DNA of 64,000 nucleotides from Myxococcales bacterium (GTDB taxonomy: Bacteria > Myxococcota_A > Polyangia > Polyangiales > Polyangiaceae). This document shows positions 11,181 to 21,157 of this stretch, piece by piece (position 1 is the stretch's first letter; each line of letters opens with the position of its first letter). The stretch is taken from assembly GCA_903642325.1 (NCBI GenBank), contig CAHJWM010000016.1, positions 39,461 to 103,460 on the forward strand, written 5' to 3'. The notes below the pieces were generated by a model. The model worked only from the letters and a program-made list of their open reading frames with translations, was not told where the DNA came from and made no database searches. A program made the position numbers and the translations under genes.

Positions 11181-14100
11181 ATGCCGCGTCGGAACGATAT
11201 CCGGAAGATTCTTCTGCTAGGTTCTGGACCGATCGTCATCGGTCAAGCCTGCGAATTCGATTACTCCGGGACCCAGGGGGCCAAGGCCCTAACGGGCTTG
11301 GGCTACGACGTAGTGCTGGTGAACTCGAACCCAGCCACGATCATGACCGATCCGGAGCTCGTTCGTCGCACCTACGTCGAGCCGCTCACGGTCGAGACGG
11401 TCACCGCCATCATCGAGCGCGAGCGGCCGGATGCGCTCTTGCCGACCTTGGGCGGGCAGACTGCATTGAACCTAGCGCTCGAGCTGCACGACAAGGGCGT
11501 GCTCTCCAGGCACGGCGTCCGCCTGATCGGCGCCCAAGTGGATGCCATCCGAAAGGCGGAGGACCGCATCCTATTCAAGGACGCGATGACGGCGATCGGC
11601 CTTGAGTCTCCCGTCTCCGCTCATTGCGAGAACCTAGCGCAGGCGCTGGTGGTCGTCGAAAAAACCGGTTACCCGGTGATTCTGCGCCCAAGCTTCACCA
11701 TGGGCGGCTCTGGCGGCGCGGTGGTCGAAAATGCAGAGGAGCTCGGGCCAAAGCTCGACTGGGCGCTCGCTCAATCGCCGACCCATCAGGTGTTGGTCGA
11801 GGAGAGCTTGATCGGTTGGAAAGAATTCGAGCTGGAGGTAATTCGCGACGCCGCGGACAACTTCATCGTCATCTGCTCGATCGAGAATCTCGACCCGATG
11901 GGAGTCCACACCGGTGACTCGATCACGGTCGCGCCATCCATGACGCTCACCGATCGCGAATACCAGCGGCTGCGCGACGCCGCGCGCGCCGTGATGACCG
12001 AGATTGGCGTGGAGACCGGCGGCTCGAACGTTCAGTTCGCGATCGATCCCAAGACCGGCCGCGTGCTCGTGATCGAGATGAACCCCCGTGTTTCGCGCTC
12101 GAGCGCCCTTGCTTCCAAGGCCACCGGCTACCCCATCGCGAAGATCGCCGCGAAGCTGGCGGTCGGCTTCACGTTGGACGAGCTCGAGAACGACATCACG
12201 GGCACGAGCGCCGCCTTCGAACCGACCATCGACTACGTGATCGTGAAATGGCCGCGCTTCGCGTTCGAGAAGTTTCCCGGCTCCGACGCCCGGCTCGGTA
12301 CGCAGATGAAAAGCGTCGGCGAGGCCATGTCGATTGGCCGAACCTTTCCCGAAGCCTTGCAGAAGGCCGCGCGCTCACTGGAGACCGGTAAAGCGGGCTT
12401 CGTGAGCTTGTTCGACCGAATCGATTACCGAAGTCTGAAGTTCTCGCCGGACGCGGCCCGCGACTTGGCCCACGACGCGCCACCGCTCGCCAAGCCAAAA
12501 CCGACCTTGCCGCCGCCGAGCGGCGAAGAACTACGAGCCGCGCTAGAAAAAGCGGTCCGCGTACCGACCGCAGAACGCCTATTTTACGTGGGTGACGCCC
12601 TTCGTCATGGCATCTCGCAAGAGCGGCTGAACGAAATCACCGGCATAGACCCTTGGTTCTTGGCGCAGCTCGGGCGGATCGTGAAACAAGAGCAGGTCAT
12701 CGAGCATGCGGCCGCGTTGGACGCTGACTTGCTTCGCGAGAGCAAGCGCCTCGGCTTCAGCGACGTTCAGCTGGGCGCATTGCGCCAAATCGCGCCCGAA
12801 GAGATCTTCAAGCTCAGGGACGAGCTCGGTGTGCGCGCCGTGTTTGCCCGTGTCGATACGTGCGCGGCAGAATTTCTGGCCAAGACCCCGTATTTGTATT
12901 CGAACTATGAATCGGAATCGGAGGCGGAAGTCTCTGACAAGAAAAAGGTCATCATCTTGGGTGGCGGCCCGAACCGTATCGGGCAGGGCATCGAGTTCGA
13001 TTATTGCTGTTGTCACGCCGTGTTTGCCCTTCGAGAGCTCGGCCTCGAGACAATCATGGTCAACTGCAATCCGGAGACCGTATCGACCGACTACGACACG
13101 TCCGATCGCCTCTACTTCGAGCCGCTGACGCTCGAGGATGTGCTGGCCATCTGCCGCGAGGAAGCCTCGAAAGGCGAGCTCCTAGGCGTCATCGTACAAT
13201 TCGGTGGGCAGACTCCGCTGAAGCTCAGCGTCGCTCTCGAGCGTGCGGGCATCAAGCTGCTCGGCACGTCAGCCGACGCCATCGACCGTGCCGAAGATCG
13301 CGAGCGCTTCGACGCACTCTTGACGAAGCTCGGCTTGAGGCGGCCACGGGCCGGCATTGCGCGGTCCATCGAAGAGGCCCGCAAGATCGTGACTCAGATC
13401 GACTTCCCGATTTTGGTCCGGCCGAGCTACGTGCTTGGCGGCCGCGCCATGATGACGTGCTGGTCGGACTCCGAGCTCGACGCGTACGTGCAGTTGGCCT
13501 TCGATGCCGCGCGCGAAGAGGGGGGCTCGCAAATCCTGCTCATCGATCAATTCTTGACAAACGCGACCGAGGTCGATGTCGATGTGGTGTGCGATGGCAA
13601 GCGCGCCGTGATCGGCGGCGTCATGCAGCACATCGAAGAGGCGGGCGTGCATTCAGGCGATTCCACCAGCGTGCTGCCGCCTCATTCGCTTGACAGCGAG
13701 GTCGTGGCTCGCATCGAGGAAGAAGCCAAAAAGCTCGCGCTCGAGCTGGGCGTGGTTGGGCTCATGAACGTACAATTCGCGGTCAAGGATCGGGAAGTGT
13801 ACGTGCTCGAGGTCAACCCCCGTGCCTCTCGAACCGTGCCGTTCGTGGCCAAGGCCACCGGGCGCCCGCTGGCGAAGATTGCAGCCAAGGTCATGGTCGG
13901 CCGGACCTTGGACGACCTTCAGATCTTCGATCGTGCCCTACCGATGCACGTCGCGGTCAAAGAGTCGGTATTCCCTTTTCAAAAATTTCCCGGCGTCGAT
14001 ACCATTCTCGGCCCCGAGATGCGCTCCACCGGGGAGGTGATGGGAATTGCTGGAAGCTTTGCGCTCGCTTTCGGCAAATCACTGGCTGCGTCGAGCGTTC

Positions 14101-14534
14101 GCTTGCCTGATCACGGTGTCGCCTTCATCAGCGTGAAGGACGACGACAAGGAGATCGCCTGCCAAGTCGCTCGTCGCCTCAGAAACCTGGGCTTTTCGAT
14201 CATGGCGACCGGCGGCACCGCGACTGCCATCAGTCGCTCACGCATCCCGGTCGAACGCGTGAATAAGGTGCTCGAAGGGTCGCCGCACGTCGTGGACGCC
14301 ATTCACGACTTCCGCGTGGCGCTGGTAATCAACACCACACAGGGCGCCAAGGCCATAGCCGACAGTTACTCGATCAGGCGCAACGCGCTGCTCTCGAACG
14401 TGCCCTACTTCACGACCATGGCGGCGGGGGCAGCGGCGGTCGACGCGCTCGAGGTTAGCTCATTACTGGCCAAGCGCGGCGAGCTCGTCAAGAGCTTGCA
14501 GGAATGGCACTCGCGCTCCGCCGAAGGCGAATAG
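11181..14534 (+). CDS. carB: Carbamoyl-phosphate synthase large subunit
   Basis: A 1117-residue protein made of two homologous ATP-grasp halves. The first half opens [20 protein letters not shown], the second half (from about 590) [20 protein letters not shown], and the C-terminus is an MGS-like allosteric domain ending in [14 protein letters not shown]. It makes carbamoyl phosphate from glutamine-derived ammonia, bicarbonate and 2 ATP for arginine and pyrimidine synthesis. The small subunit carA is not adjacent. It is somewhat longer than the usual 1070-1080 residues, partly through the linker around residues 425-450. Confidence 0.97.
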   Translation: MPRRNDIRKILLLGSGPIVIGQACEFDYSGTQGAKALTGLGYDVVLVNSNPATIMTDPELVRRTYVEPLTVETVTAIIERERPDALLPTLGGQTALNLALELHDKGVLSRHGVRLIGAQVDAIRKAEDRILFKDAMTAIGLESPVSAHCENLAQALVVVEKTGYPVILRPSFTMGGSGGAVVENAEELGPKLDWALAQSPTHQVLVEESLIGWKEFELEVIRDAADNFIVICSIENLDPMGVHTGDSITVAPSMTLTDREYQRLRDAARAVMTEIGVETGGSNVQFAIDPKTGRVLVIEMNPRVSRSSALASKATGYPIAKIAAKLAVGFTLDELENDITGTSAAFEPTIDYVIVKWPRFAFEKFPGSDARLGTQMKSVGEAMSIGRTFPEALQKAARSLETGKAGFVSLFDRIDYRSLKFSPDAARDLAHDAPPLAKPKPTLPPPSGEELRAALEKAVRVPTAERLFYVGDALRHGISQERLNEITGIDPWFLAQLGRIVKQEQVIEHAAALDADLLRESKRLGFSDVQLGALRQIAPEEIFKLRDELGVRAVFARVDTCAAEFLAKTPYLYSNYESESEAEVSDKKKVIILGGGPNRIGQGIEFDYCCCHAVFALRELGLETIMVNCNPETVSTDYDTSDRLYFEPLTLEDVLAICREEASKGELLGVIVQFGGQTPLKLSVALERAGIKLLGTSADAIDRAEDRERFDALLTKLGLRRPRAGIARSIEEARKIVTQIDFPILVRPSYVLGGRAMMTCWSDSELDAYVQLAFDAAREEGGSQILLIDQFLTNATEVDVDVVCDGKRAVIGGVMQHIEEAGVHSGDSTSVLPPHSLDSEVVARIEEEAKKLALELGVVGLMNVQFAVKDREVYVLEVNPRASRTVPFVAKATGRPLAKIAAKVMVGRTLDDLQIFDRALPMHVAVKESVFPFQKFPGVDTILGPEMRSTGEVMGIAGSFALAFGKSLAASSVRLPDHGVAFISVKDDDKEIACQVARRLRNLGFSIMATGGTATAISRSRIPVERVNKVLEGSPHVVDAIHDFRVALVINTTQGAKAIADSYSIRRNALLSNVPYFTTMAAGAAAVDALEVSSLLAKRGELVKSLQEWHSRSAEGE

Positions 14535-14588
14535 TCAATAAACTCTCGCGTTTCGCGAAGCATCGATCGGACATGCTCGGGCTTTGCT

Positions 14589-15092
14589 ATGCTGACACCG
14601 GTGCGCCACCGCTATCCATTCGACGCGTTGCACGGGCTGCGCCAAACGCGAGTCGATCGCCAGACGGAGGTCGTTGGCGAGGAGGCCGCCCGCACCGCTC
14701 GAGCACGGCGCGATGAGGCGCGCGCCGAGGCCGAACGGCAGAGCATCGAACACGGCATTGCGAGCGGGGCGCGAGCCGAGGCCGAAAGGTTGGGCGACGG
14801 GCTCATGCGGGTTGGCGACTTACAAGTGGTCGGAGACTGGCAACGCGGCGCGGAGGCCGAGTTGAAGCTCAAGGCCGAACGAGAGGGTTTGGCGCGCGAA
14901 GCCCGCGTGGTTCAAATGGCGGCAGAGGCGCTGGCGCGAAACGAGCTCGGAGTCGTCAGCAACGAACTAAAGGCAATCGACACGCATCGCAGCGACTGGC
15001 GGGCCGAGCGGGCCGCCGCGCGAGAGCGCTCCGACGAGGAAGCCGCCGCCGAGCAATGGACCGCCGGTCACTATCCGGCGCGCCGCGCTTGA
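14589..15092 (+). CDS. Coiled-coil protein of unknown function, FliJ/YscO-like in pattern
   Basis: A 167-residue, highly charged protein rich in Ala, Arg and Glu and almost entirely predicted coiled coil. The start (RYPFDALHGLRQTRVDRQ) and the heptad-like continuation resemble FliJ or YscO, the stalk proteins of flagellar and type III export ATPases, but no export genes are nearby and this likeness may be only compositional. It lies 54 bp after carB, and its TGA overlaps the ATG of the next gene (TGATG), so it is probably co-translated with the lytic transglycosylase. The specific function is unknown. Confidence 0.6.
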   Translation: MLTPVRHRYPFDALHGLRQTRVDRQTEVVGEEAARTARARRDEARAEAERQSIEHGIASGARAEAERLGDGLMRVGDLQVVGDWQRGAEAELKLKAEREGLAREARVVQMAAEALARNELGVVSNELKAIDTHRSDWRAERAAARERSDEEAAAEQWTAGHYPARRA

Positions 15093-17488
15093 TGCCACGC
15101 CGTATGCTGGCCTGGGCGGGCCTCCCGCTTGCGGCCTTGCTCGTATATTGCGAAGCACGCCATGGGCTAGAAGGCCCAGCGCTGAACAGCGCGCCGCCAT
15201 TCCGCGTCGCGCCAGTGACATCGACCTCGTCGCCCGTCACGAACGCAACCTTCTCCCTGAGCGATTTTCGCCCGCTCTTGACCGAGCCGAGCCTTGCCAC
15301 CGTGGCGGCTGCGTTGGAGACGGGCAAAGTCTCGGACGCTGCACAAAAGCTCTCCACGTGGCTCGAGAACACGCCGCCGCCGGTGGCAGAACGCTTTCGT
15401 TACGATTTTCTACTGGCTCGTTTGCAAGAGCAAAGCGCACAATTTTCGCTGGCGCTTGCCGGCTATGCGCGCGTCAGCGCGGGCAATTCCCCGCTCTGCA
15501 ATTATGCGCGGGTCGGCGAGGCGCGCGCCCTGCTGGCGCTTGGCGGCGCCAAAGAAGTCGATCGTAGGCTCGGCCCCGTGCCGGATGACGAGCCAGTCGC
15601 AAAGCTCAAGTGGCCAGTCGCCGCCGAGGCCGCGCGGCTGCGAGGGGACCGAGTATCGGCGCTCGCGGCTTATGACCGCGCCCTCGCGAGTATGGCAAAA
15701 GGGAGCGAGCGCGCCGACTACGAGCTTCACCTGGCGACGATTTTGCTCGAGCCGCCGACCCCGGCAGATACGGCGCGTCCGAGCGAAATGTTGAGGGCGC
15801 TCGAGCTCGCGCGTCACATCCAAAATGAGACGAGCGTCTCACGTGCGACGCTGCTTGCTGCTCGAACGCTCGAGGCTAGCGTGCTCGGCGTGCTGCCCGA
15901 GCCCCTGCGCAGCACCCACATCGCGCGCAGTGCGGCAGAGCGGCTGGAGCAGGCGCGCGCGCTGTTCGATGCGCGCCACTTCGAGGAGGCCCGGGTCGCC
16001 GCAGACGAAACGCTCAGCTTGCTTCCAGAGGCCGAGCGCAGGGGCGCCGCCGGATGTGAATTGCAGTTTCTGCTGGGAAAATCTCTGTCCGCGGCGCGCG
16101 CTTACGATCGGGCGGGCGAGGTGTTCGAGGCCCTCTTCAATCAGTGTTCGGATTCCGACCTGCGCTCGCGTGCGCTGTTCATGGCGGGCAAAGCGGCGGC
16201 GAGCGACGGTCAATACATGCTCGCCATCCAACGTTTCGCCGCGTTGGAGAGAGAATTCCCGAGTCACTCACTCGCCGACGATGCGCGACTTTACGGCGCG
16301 CTCGCCTACCTCGAGCTGGGCGTCGAGGCGCGCTTCACGGAGCTTCTGAGCTCACTACCTGACGACTATCCCGACGGGGACATGGTGGTGGAGGGATCGT
16401 TTCGGCTCGCGCTACGACGGCTAGACAAGCAAGACTACCAAGGCGCCGCGCGCGTATTGGAGCGCGTGCTGGACAACAAGCTCAGCACCGGCGCGCGCGC
16501 TGCCGACTTTGCGGGCCGCGAACGCTATTTTCACGCGCGCGCCATCGCCAGAACCGGTGACGGCGAACGCGCGCTCGCGGAGTACGAAACGCTGATCCGT
16601 GACTTACCCCTCAGCTACTATATGCTCTGCGCATATAGCGCGCTCGCGGCTGCGGATCAGGCTCGCGCGGAGGCGGCCCTCGGCGCCGCCTTGGCCGCGG
16701 TGCCCAGCGCCAAGGTCGTCGTCACGACTCGTCCAGAATTTTCGGGACCTGGTTTCGTGCGCGCTCTCGAGCTGTTCGGGGTCGGAGATTTGGAGGACGG
16801 CTCGCAAGAGCTCGACGCACTAGGTTTGGCCGATAGCTCCCGACCCGAGATCCTGTGGGGGCTGTCGAAGCTGTACGCCGAGGCCGGCTCGGTCAAGCTA
16901 TCGCACGCTGCAGCGCGACGAGCGCTCTCCGCCGCGCCGCCCAATTGGCCTGCCGACGACTGGATGGACGCCTGGAAGCTAGCCTTTCCTGCGCCTTATC
17001 AAGAGATTGTCCTGCGCGAAGCCAAACGCAGCGGGCAAAGCCGCGCCTTGATCTATGCGATCATGCGCGAGGAGTCGGCGTTCGACCCGGACGCCGAAAG
17101 CCCGGCCGATGCTTACGGCTTGATGCAATTGATCGAGCCGACGGCGAAAGCCGCGGCCCGCCCGCTCGGATTGCCTTTCGACCGCGCTTCGCTGAAACGC
17201 CCGAGCGTCAACGTTGCGCTCGGCTCCAGCGTGCTCGCTCAATATGCCGCTGCCTTTCCCGAGAACGTGCTCCTAGCGATTCCTGCTTATAACGCCGGCC
17301 CGAATAATCCGAAGCGTTGGCTCCGCGAGCGGCCGACTTTGGACTTCGACATTTGGGTCGAGCTGATCCCGTTCGTGGAGACGCGCCGCTACGTCAAGCG
17401 TGTGCTCTCGAGTCGCGCTGCATACGCGTTCCTTTATCAGCGAGAAAACTTCGAAAGCTTCGCGACTTTGCCCAGTAAAGTGCAGTGA
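15092..17488 (+). CDS. Slt70-type lytic murein transglycosylase with long helical repeat region
   Basis: This 798-residue protein starts with a hydrophobic export segment (MLAWAGLPLAALLVYC). A long TPR-like alpha-superhelical region follows (about 60-620), with repeated Ala/Leu/Arg helices. The C-terminal SLT catalytic domain has the glutamate in IMREESAFDP (about residue 660), GLMQL, and AIPAYNAGPNN. It cleaves peptidoglycan glycan strands and leaves 1,6-anhydro ends, in the periplasm. I chose the ATG at 15092, which overlaps the preceding stop as TGATG; the frame is open 36 bases further upstream. Confidence 0.88.
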   Translation: MPRRMLAWAGLPLAALLVYCEARHGLEGPALNSAPPFRVAPVTSTSSPVTNATFSLSDFRPLLTEPSLATVAAALETGKVSDAAQKLSTWLENTPPPVAERFRYDFLLARLQEQSAQFSLALAGYARVSAGNSPLCNYARVGEARALLALGGAKEVDRRLGPVPDDEPVAKLKWPVAAEAARLRGDRVSALAAYDRALASMAKGSERADYELHLATILLEPPTPADTARPSEMLRALELARHIQNETSVSRATLLAARTLEASVLGVLPEPLRSTHIARSAAERLEQARALFDARHFEEARVAADETLSLLPEAERRGAAGCELQFLLGKSLSAARAYDRAGEVFEALFNQCSDSDLRSRALFMAGKAAASDGQYMLAIQRFAALEREFPSHSLADDARLYGALAYLELGVEARFTELLSSLPDDYPDGDMVVEGSFRLALRRLDKQDYQGAARVLERVLDNKLSTGARAADFAGRERYFHARAIARTGDGERALAEYETLIRDLPLSYYMLCAYSALAAADQARAEAALGAALAAVPSAKVVVTTRPEFSGPGFVRALELFGVGDLEDGSQELDALGLADSSRPEILWGLSKLYAEAGSVKLSHAAARRALSAAPPNWPADDWMDAWKLAFPAPYQEIVLREAKRSGQSRALIYAIMREESAFDPDAESPADAYGLMQLIEPTAKAAARPLGLPFDRASLKRPSVNVALGSSVLAQYAAAFPENVLLAIPAYNAGPNNPKRWLRERPTLDFDIWVELIPFVETRRYVKRVLSSRAAYAFLYQRENFESFATLPSKVQ

Positions 17489-17550
17489 TCGACGCTCGGG
17501 CACCTAGCGCCTCGATTGACGCGCTGGGCGCGCGGCGCAACATTCGCGCC

Positions 17551-18108
17551 ATGGCTCGAACCCCCTCTAGCATGCTGCCGCTCGGTACTCCGATCCCAGA
17601 TTTTTCCTTACCCGATGTGGTGGGCGGCGCCGTCTTGTCGTCTTCCGCGCTCCTAGGCAAGCCTTCGGTGGTGTTCTTCATCTGCAACCATTGCCCATTC
17701 GTGAAGCACATCCGGGCCGGCATCGCCGACTTTGGTCGATTCTGCCAGGAACGCGGCATAGAGATGGTCGCGGTGAGCTCCAACGACGCGGACGCTTACC
17801 CGGCTGACGCGCCCCCCGCGATGAAGGAAGAAGCCCGGCAAGCCGGATACGTTTTTCCTTATCTGTATGACGAGTCGCAGGCCGTAGCTCGCGCGTTCGA
17901 CGCGGCTTGCACCCCGGATCTTTACGTTTTCGATGCAGCCGGGAAGCTTGCATACCGCGGGCAGTTCGACGGCGCCCGCCCGGGCAATGACGTGGCCGTT
18001 ACCGGCGCTGATGCACGCGCCGCGGTCGAAGCCCTGCTCGCGGGCCGAGTGCCGTCAGCCGATCAGTTGCCGAGTATCGGCTGCAATATCAAATGGCGGC
18101 AAAGTTAG
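17551..18108 (+). CDS. Thioredoxin-fold (AhpC/TSA/Redoxin-like) protein
   Basis: A 185-residue protein with the redoxin layout: GTPIPDFSLPDVVGG at the start, then VVFFICNHCPFVKHI with a CNHC redox pair, and ACTPDLYVFDAAGKLAYRG near the cis-proline region. It is likely a cytoplasmic thiol reductase or peroxiredoxin-like protein; the family is widespread and mostly uncharacterised. The ATG at 17551 fits the family start; upstream in-frame codons add only low-complexity sequence. It follows the transglycosylase by 62 bp. Confidence 0.85.
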   Translation: MARTPSSMLPLGTPIPDFSLPDVVGGAVLSSSALLGKPSVVFFICNHCPFVKHIRAGIADFGRFCQERGIEMVAVSSNDADAYPADAPPAMKEEARQAGYVFPYLYDESQAVARAFDAACTPDLYVFDAAGKLAYRGQFDGARPGNDVAVTGADARAAVEALLAGRVPSADQLPSIGCNIKWRQS

Positions 18109-18114
18109 GGTTAA

Positions 18115-19407
18115 TCAAGCTCGTGCGGCCAAGCGCAGTGCTGTGCTGGTCAGAGCCATTTCCCGGGCGACGCGCCGCCAATCCTCGAGATGATGCGAAA
18201 CGCCGAGCGTGCGGAGATAAGAAAGGTCGATGGCAATGCACCCTTTCGGCACCTCGTCCAGCGCCGGCACCTCGGGATTAACGGATAGCAAATTCCCCAC
18301 GTAAAGCGCCGCCGCCGAATCGAACGTGCGCGCTCCCGGCACCGGCTCTAAGTGACGCGCCACCGTCTGAACAATCTTGTTCGGCAAGCCCCACAAGCCG
18401 AGCAGATAGCCGCCCACCTCCGCATGTGTCGCACCGAAGAAGTCGAGCTCGGCCTCATACAAAGGCTGCTTGCCGCGGCTGCTGGTGGAGAGCGCAAGCG
18501 AGAAGCGCTGGGGCGCGCGCGCGGCGTAGATCAATTGGCCCACGTCCTGCAACATCCCGGCCATGAGCAGCGTGTCTCCGCCAGATTCGTGGCCGAGCAG
18601 ACGCTTGGCGAGCTGAGCCGCGGCAAGCGAGCGCTTCTGAAGCGCATCGATCGAAAACTCCGGGATGGCTTGCGACACGGGGAACATTTTCGAGATTTCT
18701 ACGGATAAAACTATGGCTTTGATCACCTCCACGCCCAGAAAGGCGACCGCACCGGCGATCGAGGATACCTGCCGAGATAAGCCATAAAAGCCAGAGCTGA
18801 CGAGCTGCAGCACGCGGGCGGAAATCGCGATGTCCCGCTCCACGATCTCCGCCACTGCGCGCGAGCTCGAGTTTGGATTGCCGAGCGCGCTGGCGATTTC
18901 GACATAGGTCCGCGGCGCGGACGGCAACTCATTGCTACGGCTGGCCAATTGCCGCAGCTCGGGTTGGTTCAGGATGGCGCGGATTCCGCAAGCATTCTCT
19001 AGGGTCGTCTTCAAGAGCTGCGCATCGCACGGTTTGGACAAGAACTGATGAGCCAGGGGCATTGCGGTGCGCAGGACATCTAGCTCGGTGTGCCCGGTCA
19101 GAAGGATGCGCACGAGGCCGGGGTAGCGCTCCTGAACGCGGCGCAAAAAAGCGGTGCCACTCATGCGAGGCATGTGTGAATCGACCAACACGACGTCGAA
19201 CGACTGGCATTCCAGGCGTTCTAGTGCCTCTTCCCCGTTGCTGACGAAATGGAGCTCCCAGCCCGCATCTTGCGCATGACGTTTCAAGACGCGTTCGATA
19301 CTGCGCAGAATGAGCTCGTCGTCGTCGACGAAGAGAATTCGGCGCACGTCCGCTGCACGGTCTTCGCGTATTTTAGGGCTAGGCGGAATTCGGCTGGTTT
19401 GCGACAT
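18115..19407 (-). CDS. Response regulator with receiver and HDOD domains
   Basis: The receiver domain (about 22-140) has FVDDDE, the phospho-acceptor Asp at about 76 in VLVDSHMP, the Thr in LLTGH and Lys 125 in FLSKP. The HDOD domain (about 160-350) follows, with LPSAPRTYVEIASAL and MLQDVGQLIYAARAP. HDOD proteins are non-enzymatic HD-like signalling modules, often tied to stress, motility or cyclic-di-GMP pathways. The partner histidine kinase is not in the window. The tail converges on the thioredoxin-fold gene with a 6-bp gap. Confidence 0.93.
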   Translation of the reverse strand: MSQTSRIPPSPKIREDRAADVRRILFVDDDELILRSIERVLKRHAQDAGWELHFVSNGEEALERLECQSFDVVLVDSHMPRMSGTAFLRRVQERYPGLVRILLTGHTELDVLRTAMPLAHQFLSKPCDAQLLKTTLENACGIRAILNQPELRQLASRSNELPSAPRTYVEIASALGNPNSSSRAVAEIVERDIAISARVLQLVSSGFYGLSRQVSSIAGAVAFLGVEVIKAIVLSVEISKMFPVSQAIPEFSIDALQKRSLAAAQLAKRLLGHESGGDTLLMAGMLQDVGQLIYAARAPQRFSLALSTSSRGKQPLYEAELDFFGATHAEVGGYLLGLWGLPNKIVQTVARHLEPVPGARTFDSAAALYVGNLLSVNPEVPALDEVPKGCIAIDLSYLRTLGVSHHLEDWRRVAREMALTSTALRLAARA

Positions 19408-19527
19408 GTCCCCTGGTTAGAACAACGGTCGCAACGACTGAAGCTTGAGCCGCGCCTCGGCCCACGAGGACGGCCCACGGAAAATCCGGTCGCTTCGGCG
19501 CTAGGCCTTCGTTAGCCTAAACGAGCG

Positions 19528-20565
19528 TTGCCCGAGCTTTGCCCATCTATCGCGGTCTTAACCGCGGCGCTGCTCACGGCGCGCGCGCTTTTCGCGACAC
19601 CTCCGCCTCCATTTCCCGTCGTCGACCTACACGTAGATCTCTCGTACCAGTATAACTTCGAGGACAAAGCCTTCGCTGCCGAGAACGGACAGTTTTCCAT
19701 CGAAGCACTGCGGCGCGGTGGGGTGGCAGGTGTGGTCCTGCCGTTATTCGTGCCGCGCAGAGCGTCGACGACAGGTCCGCGCCTCGCCGATCTCGAACGC
19801 TCGTATGCGAGAGTGAGCGCGGCGTTGAGCAATACACCACCGTTTGCGCGGCCCGGATGCAGCGCACCGCTCGGAGCGGTGCGCACCTTTCTCGCCTTCG
19901 AGGGTGCCGGGCCGTTGGCGGATGACCCTGACGCGCTCGCGCGCTGGCAGGCCCGCGGGCTACGTGTCGTGGGTCTAGTCCATACCTACGCGAACGAGCT
20001 AGCCAGCTCGTCGGGAGATCATCCGCCCGAGCCGTATGGGCTAACCGAACGGGGGCGTCGGTTCGTACGGAGCGCGTTCGCGCTCGGGCTGGTCGTTGAT
20101 GTATCGCACGCTTCCGACCTCGCGCTGACGGACGTGCTCGCATTGGCGAACGAGGCGCACGGCGTCGTGGTGGCCACGCATTCCAACGCACGAGCCTTGG
20201 CCGATCATCCGCGCAATTTGACGGATTTGCAGATACGCGGCATCGCACGCACCGGAGGCGTCATCGGCGTGAACTTTCACGGGCCCTTTTTGGCCCGCGG
20301 CAGGCGCGCCAAATTGAGTGATGTCGTCGCTCAGATTCAGCATCTGGCTCGGATCGCCGGCCCCGATCACGTTGCAATCGGCTCCGACTTCGAGGGCGAC
20401 ATAGAACCACCGAGCGAGCTAGCCAATGCCAGCCGTTTCCCACGCTTGAGCTTCGCGCTGGCTCGCGCCGGCTTTGCCGAACGAGCCATCCGCAAGATCT
20501 TTGCGGGCAACGCTTTGCGTGTGCTCTGCCCGACGAGCCCAGTTTACAGCACGGGCGAGCCTTGA
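19528..20565 (+). CDS. Membrane dipeptidase family (peptidase M19), exported
   Basis: This 345-residue zinc peptidase has a cleavable signal (about 1-25) before TPPPPFPVVDLHVDL. Metal-site elements are visible: HVD near the start, Glu in FLAFEGAG, His in VVDVSHASD, His in VVATHSNARALADHPRN and Asp in AIGSDFEGD. The family hydrolyses dipeptides, including some with D-residues. The start is TTG at 19528: a stop codon lies 15 bases upstream in frame and no ATG or GTG gives an intact signal peptide. It is divergent from the HDOD regulator. Confidence 0.9.
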   Translation: MPELCPSIAVLTAALLTARALFATPPPPFPVVDLHVDLSYQYNFEDKAFAAENGQFSIEALRRGGVAGVVLPLFVPRRASTTGPRLADLERSYARVSAALSNTPPFARPGCSAPLGAVRTFLAFEGAGPLADDPDALARWQARGLRVVGLVHTYANELASSSGDHPPEPYGLTERGRRFVRSAFALGLVVDVSHASDLALTDVLALANEAHGVVVATHSNARALADHPRNLTDLQIRGIARTGGVIGVNFHGPFLARGRRAKLSDVVAQIQHLARIAGPDHVAIGSDFEGDIEPPSELANASRFPRLSFALARAGFAERAIRKIFAGNALRVLCPTSPVYSTGEP

Positions 20566-20581
20566 TAGAGCGACGGCTCAC

Positions 20582-21139
20582 ATGGCCCCGCTCGAAGTAC
20601 GCTGTCTCGACGCATTTCCCAACTGGCTCCGCTCACTCGGTGAGGACGCCAGGGCGCTCGCGTCGCTACTCGAGGCCGACGCCTCCGACGCCTCCGACGG
20701 GACCAAGCGCCGCTCCGCCGCCGTTCTCAACTACCTGTTCAAGTCGCTCGACCTGATCCCGGACGGTCTCGAAGATCTCGGCTTCATCGACGACGCGTTC
20801 GTGGTTCGCAGCGCGGCCGCAGCGATCAAGCTAGAGTCCGAGGCCGCGCTCTCCGACGATCCTACGGGTACCCTGGCGCGCTTGGCCGAGGAAGCGGAGC
20901 TGGTGCGAGAGTTCATGGGCAGCGAGTACGGCCGCCTTGCCAGATACGTGACGGGCCTGGAGCAAGGGTCAGCGCGTGGTCGAAGCGTGAGCGCAATCTT
21001 GAGCGACCCCGCACTGCAACGCGAGATCGCGCTGGAGGTCGGGCAATGGGCTGATCGGTACGCCGCGCCGAGCTTCGCGCGCGATGAGCGTAACTTGGTC
21101 AAGCTACGCGCTTTCTTGCTGGCAAAATTGCCGGTTTGA
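20582..21139 (+). CDS. DUF1232 (YkvA-like) protein
   Basis: A 185-residue protein. The segment NYLFKSLDLIPDGLEDLGFIDD (about 43-64) matches the DUF1232 core, in which a helix ends in DLIPD before a second helix carrying a DD pair. The function of DUF1232 is not established. The rest is helical and acidic, with no clear membrane segment. The ATG at 20582 lies 17 bp after the dipeptidase stop, so the two are probably co-transcribed. Confidence 0.8.
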   Translation: MAPLEVRCLDAFPNWLRSLGEDARALASLLEADASDASDGTKRRSAAVLNYLFKSLDLIPDGLEDLGFIDDAFVVRSAAAAIKLESEAALSDDPTGTLARLAEEAELVREFMGSEYGRLARYVTGLEQGSARGRSVSAILSDPALQREIALEVGQWADRYAAPSFARDERNLVKLRAFLLAKLPV

Positions 21140-21157
21140 GGGTGTGAGCGAAGGGCC

